From contig CALBSF010000061.1 of NCBI GenBank assembly GCA_937927795.1, forward strand, positions 1 to 6,869: DNA of 6,869 bases, read 5' to 3'. A program made the position numbers and the translations under genes. This DNA is from an uncultured Rickettsiales bacterium (lineage in GTDB: Bacteria > Pseudomonadota > Alphaproteobacteria > Rickettsiales > UBA1997). Of the stretch, positions 1 to 4,720 are shown piece after piece (positions within the stretch are counted from its first letter, which is position 1; each line of letters begins with the position of its first letter). The notes under the pieces are model-generated. The model was not told the DNA's origin, searched no databases, and worked only from the letters and a program-made list of their open reading frames with translations.

Positions 1-54
1 GGGGATTGTACTGAGATTGTTTTAACTTTTAAGTTTAAACATACTCGATAGCAT

Positions 55-92
55 CCCCTCTCCCTTGAGGGGAGAGGGTTAGGGTGAGGGTG
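55..92. repeat. GC-rich palindromic interspersed repeat downstream of gltX
   Basis: A strongly GC-rich block in an AT-rich background. Bases 56-64 (CCCTCTCCC) pair perfectly with 70-78 (GGGAGAGGG), and a T·G pair plus a 3-base loop lie between them. The stem is followed by a G-rich tail of repeated GGGT/GAGGG units (79-92). It starts about 15 bases past the gltX stop on the minus strand. There is no T-run on either side, so it is not a standard intrinsic terminator, although the stem could stabilise or end the gltX transcript. From general knowledge this resembles a short interspersed sequence common in intergenic spaces of many bacterial genomes. Bases 1-54 show nothing recognisable. Confidence 0.7.
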
Positions 93-106
93 ATTAATTT
101 GGTTTT

Positions 107-1423
107 CTAAATAGCCCTTAAGCGATCCAAAATTTCTTGTCTTGAAATTAAATTTACCAAAAATTTTAATTCTGGCCCATGTTCTTTACCGCTTAGAGCT
201 AAGCGAATTGGCATAAATAATTCTTTGCCTTTTCGAGTGGAATTTTTCTTGATTTCATTAAGCCATAAATTCCAACAATTTTCATCGCTAGTGTCTAAAG
301 GCAGTAAATTAGCGGCTAGAGATAAAAACTCATAATCATTTTCATTGTTTTGATAACGAAAATTTTTAGTTATAATTTTTACCCATTCTTTTACATCACT
401 TAAAAAATCAATGTTAGATTTTATCACCATCCAAATTTTTTCATTTAATCCATCAACTAATGGCAAGTCTTTAAAATCAAGGATTTGCAATAGTTTTTGA
501 TTAATGGTTTTTAATTCTAAAATGTCATAATTAGTTGCTGATTTTGAATATTTTGTAAAATCAAAATTCTCAACTAATTCATCTAAATTTTTGTGGATTT
601 TTACACCATCACTGGTGCCAATTTGTGATAATAAATTAATTATTGAAAGTGGCTCATATCCTTCATTTCTAAGGGTCTTAACATCAAATCCACCCTCTCT
701 TTTTGAAATTTTTCCTTCATTTGCTTTTATCAAAGAAAGGTGAGCAAAGTCGGGAGCTTTAGAGCCAAGCGCTTCAAAAATTTGAATTTGAATTGCGGTG
801 TTGGTGATGTGATCTTCGCCGCGAATAATATCGGTAATTTTAAATTCTATATCATCAACAACTGAGCAGAATGTATAGGTTGGAACGCCATTATCGCGAA
901 CTAAAACAGGGTCAGAAAAATGTCTTCCATCATAAGTTATTTTGCCTTTAATTTTGTCATCCCAAGAAGTAATTTTATCTTCAAGTAAAAAGCGATAATG
1001 TGGCTTAATTCCTTGATTTTTTAAATTTTCTTTTTGTTCAATTGTTAAATTTAAAGCTTGACGGTTATAGATGGGAGTAAGACCAGAAGCAATTTGAGAT
1101 TTTCTTTGAATATTTAAATCTTCTGAAGTTTCAAAGCATTCGTAAAGACGACCGCTGGCAATTAATTTATTTTTTGCTTCTTCATATTTTTCTAAGCGAT
1201 CGGATTGCTTAAATAAAAGATCATATTTTAAGCCAAGCCAAGCCATGTCGGTTAAAATCATCTCGCGATATTCATCTTTTACTCTTTCAATATCAGTGTC
1301 ATCAAGTCTTAAGAAAAATTTTCCATTTACTTTTTTGGTATATAAAAAATTAATAATGGCGGCGCGTATATTGCCAACATGTAAGAATCCAGTAGGAGAG
1401 GGTGCGAAGCGACAAATTTTCAT
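107..1423 (-). CDS. gltX: Glutamate--tRNA ligase (GluRS)
   Basis: Cytosolic class I aminoacyl-tRNA synthetase that attaches glutamate to tRNA-Glu. The HIGH signature is HVGN at residues 15-18 within APSPTGFLHVGN. The DDTD segment is at 41-44, RGEDHITNT at 201-209, and the KMSKS-type loop is KISKR at 238-242. The C-terminal anticodon-binding part ends with GKEHGPEL near 412-419, a stretch typical of alphaproteobacterial GluRS. The Cys/His cluster of zinc-binding GluRS such as the E. coli enzyme is missing: around residue 96 only one cysteine (YECF) is seen, so this is the zinc-free type. At 438 residues it is slightly short but complete. The ATG start lies just before the ATP-binding strand and has no clear Shine-Dalgarno sequence. 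It follows the small zinc-ribbon gene after a repeat-filled 208-base gap and may or may not share its transcript. Many alphaproteobacteria carry two GluRS, one charging tRNA-Gln for GatCAB; the sequence alone does not settle which this is. Confidence 0.96.
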   Translation of the reverse strand: MKICRFAPSPTGFLHVGNIRAAIINFLYTKKVNGKFFLRLDDTDIERVKDEYREMILTDMAWLGLKYDLLFKQSDRLEKYEEAKNKLIASGRLYECFETSEDLNIQRKSQIASGLTPIYNRQALNLTIEQKENLKNQGIKPHYRFLLEDKITSWDDKIKGKITYDGRHFSDPVLVRDNGVPTYTFCSVVDDIEFKITDIIRGEDHITNTAIQIQIFEALGSKAPDFAHLSLIKANEGKISKREGGFDVKTLRNEGYEPLSIINLLSQIGTSDGVKIHKNLDELVENFDFTKYSKSATNYDILELKTINQKLLQILDFKDLPLVDGLNEKIWMVIKSNIDFLSDVKEWVKIITKNFRYQNNENDYEFLSLAANLLPLDTSDENCWNLWLNEIKKNSTRKGKELFMPIRLALSGKEHGPELKFLVNLISRQEILDRLRAI

Positions 1424-1454
1424 TTTTAGTTTTTATAGTTTTGTTATTTTAAAA

Positions 1455-1490
1455 ATGGATTGCTTCGCTTTGCTCGCAATGACGAATGGT
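1455..1490 (-). repeat. Interspersed repeat copy 1 (TCATTGCGAGCAAAGC family), inverted
   Basis: Read on the minus strand this contains TCATTGCGAGCAAAGCG followed by AAGCAATCCAT, matching copy 3 closely but in the opposite orientation. ATTGC and GCAAT inside the unit can form a short stem. Copies 1 and 3 therefore make a long-range inverted repeat across about 165 bases. This copy begins about 32 bases upstream of the gltX start, so it lies in the gltX leader. Similar units are, from general knowledge, common intergenic repeats in Rickettsiales-like and other genomes. Confidence 0.8.
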
Positions 1491-1533
1491 GGTTATGAAC
1501 AAGAAGAGAAGGCCCTTCTATCTTTGTCTAACT

Positions 1534-1574
1534 CATTTGTTCATCGCCATTGCAAGCAAAGCCAAACAATCCAT
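1534..1574 (+). repeat. Interspersed repeat copy 2, diverged direct copy
   Basis: Direct copy of the unit at 1577-1617 with a period of exactly 43 bases. It shares CATTTGTTCATCG and the ending CAATCCAT. It differs at about five positions (for example GCAAG for GCGAG, and GCCAAACAAT for GCGAAGCAAT), so it is the most decayed of the three copies. Confidence 0.78.
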
Positions 1575-1576
1575 AC

Positions 1577-1620
1577 CATTTGTTCATCGTCATTGCGAGT
1601 AAAGCGAAGCAATCCATTTT
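1577..1620 (+). repeat. Interspersed repeat copy 3
   Basis: Contains TCATTGCGAGTAAAGCG followed by AAGCAATCCATTTT. It is a tandem direct repeat of copy 2 (43-base period) and an inverted repeat of copy 1. Copies 1 and 3 share the flank ATCCATTTT beyond the core, which suggests the full unit is longer than the core. It ends 12 bases past the stop of the zinc-ribbon gene on the minus strand, so it is probably transcribed as part of that mRNA's 3' end. Confidence 0.8.
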
Positions 1621-1631
1621 ATAAAATCAAA

Positions 1632-1883
1632 TTAACGACTATTTCTAATCGAATTTAAATAATGTTTTTCTAAAATTTCTTTTCCTTCTTTTGATTGAAG
1701 GCTAACTAAAGAATGGCTGTAACATTTTTTGCAAGATTTTCTTTGCATTCTGCGCCAAATTGAATAAAAAATTCCAGGCAAAATAAATGACCACATGGTC
1801 AATTCCATCATGAAGCTACCACGAATTCCTCCGTCAACTTCGCCAATATTACCGCAGGTTTTGCAAGCATATTCCTTTGTCAT
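1632..1883 (-). CDS. Small LITAF-like zinc-ribbon protein with hydrophobic hairpin
   Basis: An 83-residue protein of unknown function. It has CKTC (Cys7, Cys10) near the N-terminus, then a hydrophobic stretch at about 24-43 ending ILPGIFYSIWRR, then CKKC (Cys51, Cys54) and a basic tail. Two CxxC knuckles around a membrane-embedding segment are the pattern of LITAF-type zinc ribbons, and short bacterial proteins with the PGxxYSIWR signature share it. I infer that the four cysteines bind one zinc and the middle segment dips into the inner membrane. I chose the ATG at 1883 because it overlaps the nadE stop as ATGA, the usual sign of translational coupling. A TTG two codons upstream (1889) is possible but less likely. 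It is the last tightly linked gene of the tRNA-dusB-nadE unit. Nothing in the sequence ties its function to NAD or tRNA. Confidence 0.8.
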   Translation of the reverse strand: MTKEYACKTCGNIGEVDGGIRGSFMMELTMWSFILPGIFYSIWRRMQRKSCKKCYSHSLVSLQSKEGKEILEKHYLNSIRNSR

Positions 1884-3574
1884 TGGCAAAATTTATTAGT
1901 TATTGGATATCGTCTTTCCTTATCAAAAGATTTAGAAGAAATCTTAGGGCCAATAACGGCCTGCTTTCTCTTATATTCGCTTAAATAAAAAGATTTAGCA
2001 ATTTTTTTTACTAATTCTTCATCAAATCCTGATTCTATTATATTGGCAACTGATTTTTCTTCTTCAATTAATTGATATAAAATTTTATCTAAAATTTCAT
2101 ATTCTGGCAAAGAATCACTATCTTTTTGATTTTCGCGAAGCTCAGCAGTTGGCGCCTTGGTGATGATATTATGTGGAATTAAATTAGTTTTTTGATAAAG
2201 ACTAATTGGCGGAATATTTTGATTGCGCCAATTAGCTAATTCATAAATTTTAGTTTTATATAAATCTTTAATTGGATTAAAAGCCCCGCACATATCGCCA
2301 TATATGGTGGCATAGCCCATTGCTAATTCTGATTTATTGCCAGTTGAAAGTAAAAGTGCGCCAGTATCATTGGAAATTGCCATTAAAATATTGCCACGAA
2401 TTCTTGATTGTAAATTTTCTTGCATCAACAAAAAAGATCCAGAAAAGGGGTCTGACCCCTTTTCTGATTTTAACATTTCTAGCATGGCTTTAAATGCTGG
2501 TTCGATAGATATTTCTTGTAATTTATTTTCTAGATTTTTTGCACATTCTTTGGCATCAATCATTGATTGACTTGAATTGTAGCGACTTGGCAGGGCATAT
2601 AATAAAACATTTTCTTTTCCCAAGGCATCAACTGCAATTGTGGCAACTAAGGCGGAATCTATGCCGCCAGACATTCCAAGTAAAACTTTTTGGAAATTGT
2701 TTTTTTTAATATAATCGCGAAGTCCTAGAACGGCAGCTTGATAGTCATTTTGGCATGAAATAAAGGGTTTGTTGCTGGACGGGGTTTGTAACCCTGTCCT
2801 AATGTTCATGTCATTTACTTCCCCATTTTTTGCAATTTCAAGTATAGCAAAATCTTCTGCAAAACTTTTCATCATTAATGCTATAGATCCTTGATTATCA
2901 ATTGCAAATGAGCTTCCATCAAATACCAAAGAATCTTGTCCGCCAATTTGATTTACATAAATCAAAGGCTTGTTTAAACTTTTAGCAAAGTTGCTTGCAA
3001 CATCAAATCTCGCCTGTTGTTTATTGCTTTGGTAAGGTGATGCATTAATTGAAATTGCTAAATCAAAAACTTGTTCTTGCAGTAAAAATAAATTTTTATT
3101 ATCCCACAAATCTTCACAAATCAATAACGCTATGGTTTGACCCCTAAATTCAACATTTGATAAAAAACTTCCGCTTTCAAAATATCTTTTTTCATCAAAC
3201 ACGCCGTAATTTGGCAGTGATTTTTTATGAGCGATTTTTTTCACCAAACCGTCTTCAATTAAAAAAGCGCAATTATATAAAACCTCTTTTTTTTTGGTAA
3301 TTTCAAATGCAGGAGAGCCAAATAAAATAGCGCATTTAAGACCCATTGTTGCTTTGCAAATTTCTCTGATTTTTTCTTCAATATTTAAAATAAAATATTT
3401 TTTATTCCACAAATCATCGCAAGGATATCCGCAAATAGAGCTTTCAGGAAATATTACTAAATCACAATTTTCTTCATCAGCTTTTTTTAAAATGGAAATA
3501 ATTTTTTGACTATTGCCATTTACATCGCCAACTATTGTGTTTATTTGCGCTAGAGCAATTTTTAAATTTGACAT
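1880..3574 (-). CDS. nadE: Glutamine-dependent NAD+ synthetase
   Basis: Cytosolic last step of NAD synthesis: deamido-NAD (nicotinic acid adenine dinucleotide) + ATP + glutamine to NAD+. The N-terminal glutaminase is a CN-hydrolase domain (about 1-255) with the Glu-Lys-Cys triad visible as Glu44 (FPESSICGYP), Lys118 (HKKSLPNYGVFDEKRYF) and Cys153 (LICEDLW). The C-terminal synthetase (about 275-545) carries the pyrophosphatase loop SGGIDSA at 302-308, then ENLQSRIRG (386-394) and STGNKSELAMGYATIYGD (410-427). At 564 residues the enzyme is complete. Two short palindromic elements are inserted in frame without breaking it: one in the interdomain linker (about residues 259-267) and one in a loop at about 370-379. 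The start overlaps the dusB stop by 13 bases, and the stop overlaps the next gene as ATGA. The glutaminase domain means the cell can use glutamine as amide donor rather than free ammonia. Confidence 0.97.
   Translation of the reverse strand: MSNLKIALAQINTIVGDVNGNSQKIISILKKADEENCDLVIFPESSICGYPCDDLWNKKYFILNIEEKIREICKATMGLKCAILFGSPAFEITKKKEVLYNCAFLIEDGLVKKIAHKKSLPNYGVFDEKRYFESGSFLSNVEFRGQTIALLICEDLWDNKNLFLLQEQVFDLAISINASPYQSNKQQARFDVASNFAKSLNKPLIYVNQIGGQDSLVFDGSSFAIDNQGSIALMMKSFAEDFAILEIAKNGEVNDMNIRTGLQTPSSNKPFISCQNDYQAAVLGLRDYIKKNNFQKVLLGMSGGIDSALVATIAVDALGKENVLLYALPSRYNSSQSMIDAKECAKNLENKLQEISIEPAFKAMLEMLKSEKGSDPFSGSFLLMQENLQSRIRGNILMAISNDTGALLLSTGNKSELAMGYATIYGDMCGAFNPIKDLYKTKIYELANWRNQNIPPISLYQKTNLIPHNIITKAPTAELRENQKDSDSLPEYEILDKILYQLIEEEKSVANIIESGFDEELVKKIAKSFYLSEYKRKQAVIGPKISSKSFDKERRYPITNKFCQ
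2440..2466. repeat. In-frame palindromic element inside nadE (encodes EKGSDPFS)
   Basis: Perfect 12-bp stem with a 3-base loop: left arm CAGAAAAGGGGT (2440-2451), loop CTG, right arm ACCCCTTTTCTG (2455-2466). On the minus strand it adds EKGSDPFS (residues 371-378) to NadE, between the helix FKAMLEMLKS and the conserved ENLQSRIRG. Read on the plus strand in the matching frame it gives the same eight residues. The G/C core stands out from the AT-rich gene. It behaves like a mobile short palindrome tolerated in a surface loop, similar in kind to the in-ORF palindromic elements of Rickettsia. Confidence 0.8.
2777..2799. repeat. In-frame palindromic element in the nadE interdomain linker
   Basis: Ten-base arms with a 3-base loop: GGACGGGGTT (2777-2786), loop TGT, AACCCTGTCC (2790-2799), with one G·T pair in the stem. 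On the minus strand it encodes roughly RTGLQTPS (residues 259-266), where the glutaminase domain ends and before the synthetase domain begins at about 275. It is unrelated in sequence to the 2440-2466 element. The element type, GGACAGGGTT with its complement, is familiar to me as an interspersed repeat in other genomes, though this cannot be checked here. Confidence 0.72.
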
Positions 3575-4533
3575 TGTGTATCGTAAAATTCTTCAACTAA
3601 GTTTTGAACATTCTTAGCGCCTTGAGTGATATTGATTTTGGCGCGAAATTCTGCCGAACCTTTTAAGCCAGAAGAATACCAGCCTATATGTTTTCTAGCC
3701 AGAGGAATCGCGGTTTGCTCGCCGTAATGTTCAATCATTTCTTGAAAATGATTTAAAACAATATTTTTTTGTTCTTCAATTGATGGAATAACAATTTGCT
3801 GATTTTTTAGCTCAGCATTAATTTGAGAAATTAGCCATGGTTTGCCGTAACAAGCTCTTCCAACCATTACTCCGTTAGCTTTAGAAAGCTCCAGAGCCAT
3901 TTTTGCATCAGCAGAATTTTTTATATCGCCATTAGCAATTATTGGAATTTTTACTGCCTCTTTGGTTTTAGCAATAAGCTGCCAATTAGCGCTACCATTA
4001 TACATTTGGCATCTTGTGCGACCATGAATAGTGAGCATTTTTATTCCAACATCTTCGGCTTTTTTTGCAAGGCTCGGAGCGTTAAGATTTTCATAATTCC
4101 AGCCTAAACGCATTTTCATGGTAACGGGAATTTTGACTGCTTTGACTACTGCATCCATAATGCGCGTTGCTAAATCTTCATCTTTCATTAGCGCTGAGCC
4201 AGCAAAACCATTAACCACTTTTTTTACCGGACAGCCAAAATTTATATCAATAATATCAGCTCCTAAATCTTCATTTAATTTTGCTGCTTCAGCCATAACT
4301 TCCGGGTCACAGCCCGCGAGCTGCACCGACATTGGGTAAATGGCATCATCTTTTTGACATTTTTTTAAAGAATCACGAGTTTGCATAATCATTGCACGCG
4401 ATGCAATCATTTCAGAAATAACCAAAGGCGCACCAAATTTTTTTACCAATTTTCTAAAGGGCAAGTCAGTAACGCCAGACATTGGTGCGAGTAAAACGTT
4501 ATCTTGTAATTTTATATTGCCGATTTGAATCAT
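3562..4533 (-). CDS. dusB: tRNA-dihydrouridine synthase, DusB type
   Basis: FMN-dependent enzyme that reduces uridines in the tRNA D-loop to dihydrouridine using NADPH. The TIM-barrel landmarks are all present: LLAPMSGVTDLPFR at 14-27 (FMN phosphate side), SVQLAG at 69-74, DINFGCPVKKV at 96-106 with catalytic Cys101, TMKMRLGW with FMN-contact Lys140, TIHGRTR at 168-174, IANGDI at 199-204 and GRACYGKPW at 225-233. A helical tRNA-binding domain follows to residue 323. Length and motifs are those of DusB, the ancestral bacterial Dus. The ATG is only 13 bases past the encoded CCA end of tRNA-Arg(CCU), with no Shine-Dalgarno sequence between, so translation probably relies on an A/U-rich, weakly structured start. 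The stop overlaps nadE by 13 bases, which suggests coupled translation. In many proteobacteria dusB precedes fis or ntr genes; here it is linked to a tRNA and to NAD synthesis. Confidence 0.96.
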   Translation of the reverse strand: MIQIGNIKLQDNVLLAPMSGVTDLPFRKLVKKFGAPLVISEMIASRAMIMQTRDSLKKCQKDDAIYPMSVQLAGCDPEVMAEAAKLNEDLGADIIDINFGCPVKKVVNGFAGSALMKDEDLATRIMDAVVKAVKIPVTMKMRLGWNYENLNAPSLAKKAEDVGIKMLTIHGRTRCQMYNGSANWQLIAKTKEAVKIPIIANGDIKNSADAKMALELSKANGVMVGRACYGKPWLISQINAELKNQQIVIPSIEEQKNIVLNHFQEMIEHYGEQTAIPLARKHIGWYSSGLKGSAEFRAKINITQGAKNVQNLVEEFYDTQCQI

Positions 4534-4546
4534 TTATGAGTAGATT

Positions 4547-4621
4547 TGGTGCTCCCGGCATGACTCGAACATGCGCACATGGTTTAGGAAACCAATGCTC
4601 TATCCCCTGAGCTACGGGAGC
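4547..4621 (-). tRNA. tRNA-Arg, anticodon CCU, CCA encoded
   Basis: Complete cloverleaf of 75 bases. The acceptor arms are GCTCCCG (4621-4615) and CGGGAGC (4557-4551). The D-stem is GCTC/GAGC with loop AGGGGATA. The anticodon loop TTCCTAA (4590-4584) places CCT at 34-36, reading AGG codons. The T-stem is GCATG/CATGC with loop TTCGAGT. The discriminator base is A, and CCA is encoded at 4549-4547. The anticodon stem TTGGT/ACCAT leaves a T·T mismatch at 27/43; the other pairs are canonical. The variable loop is four bases. The 5' end lies about 8 bases from the predicted transcription start, and the 3' end is 13 bases before the dusB ATG, so a shared primary transcript is very likely. The window's strong AT bias suggests AGG is a rare codon here. 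Confidence 0.95.
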
Positions 4622-4635
4622 TTTGTAAGCGGTTT

Positions 4636-4663
4636 ATGATAGCAGCTTTGTGATTATTTTCAA
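4636..4663 (-). promoter_or_regulatory. Sigma70-type promoter for the tRNA-Arg-dusB-nadE unit
   Basis: On the minus strand TTGAAA (4663-4658, five of six matches to the -35 consensus) is followed after 16 bases by TATCAT (4641-4636, five of six to the -10 consensus). Transcription would begin near 4629, leaving a leader of about 8 bases before the mature tRNA. That short leader is typical for a tRNA gene and supports the call. The same promoter would serve the downstream protein genes, as no other promoter is visible between them. Confidence 0.7.
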
Positions 4664-4674
4664 GGGAAATGGGG

Positions 4675-4711
4675 GCGTAAGACTTAAGGGCTGTAACTTT
4701 AAGTCTTACGC
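4675..4711. repeat. Long perfect hairpin just after nrdA
   Basis: Arms GCGTAAGACTTAA (4675-4687) and TTAAGTCTTACGC (4699-4711) are exact 13-bp complements around an 11-base loop. The hairpin begins 9 bases past the nrdA stop. On the minus strand it is followed by CCCCC and then ATTTCCC, not a T-run, so it is not a standard Rho-independent terminator. On the plus strand it is followed by A-rich sequence, so it does not fit there either. It could still end or protect the nrdA mRNA, or it could be another family of interspersed palindrome like those elsewhere in the window. Confidence 0.65.
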
Positions 4712-4720
4712 AAAAATGAT

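Noticed and set aside
55..92. Intrinsic terminator for gltX
   Set aside because: The stem is strong, but no T-run follows it on the minus strand. It is better described as a repeat, although it could still affect termination.
1424..1454. Promoter for gltX directly before its start
   Set aside because: A TATAAA is present at 1437-1432 on the minus strand, but no credible -35 lies 16-18 bases upstream, and such motifs are frequent in AT-rich DNA.
1534..1617. CRISPR-like repeats with a 43-base period
   Set aside because: Only two direct copies, no distinct spacers (the repeat fills nearly the whole period), an inverted third copy, and no cas genes.
1245..1658. Plus-strand open frame overlapping the gltX start and the repeat cluster
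   Set aside because: It lies antisense to the conserved gltX N-terminus, runs through the interspersed repeats, and shows no recognisable domain or Shine-Dalgarno site.
1884..1889. TTG at 1889 as start of the zinc-ribbon protein
   Set aside because: The ATG at 1883 gives the standard ATGA overlap with the nadE stop, and the two extra residues add nothing recognisable.
2337..2570. Plus-strand open frame containing the EKGSDPFS peptide
   Set aside because: It is antisense to the NadE synthetase domain. The peptide appears there only because the DNA element is self-complementary.
3294..3509. Plus-strand open frame opposite the nadE glutaminase domain
   Set aside because: Shadow of a well-supported gene, with no homology or start signal that I can see.
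4118..4339. Plus-strand open frame opposite dusB
   Set aside because: Antisense to the conserved Cys101 and Lys140 region of dusB, with no independent evidence.
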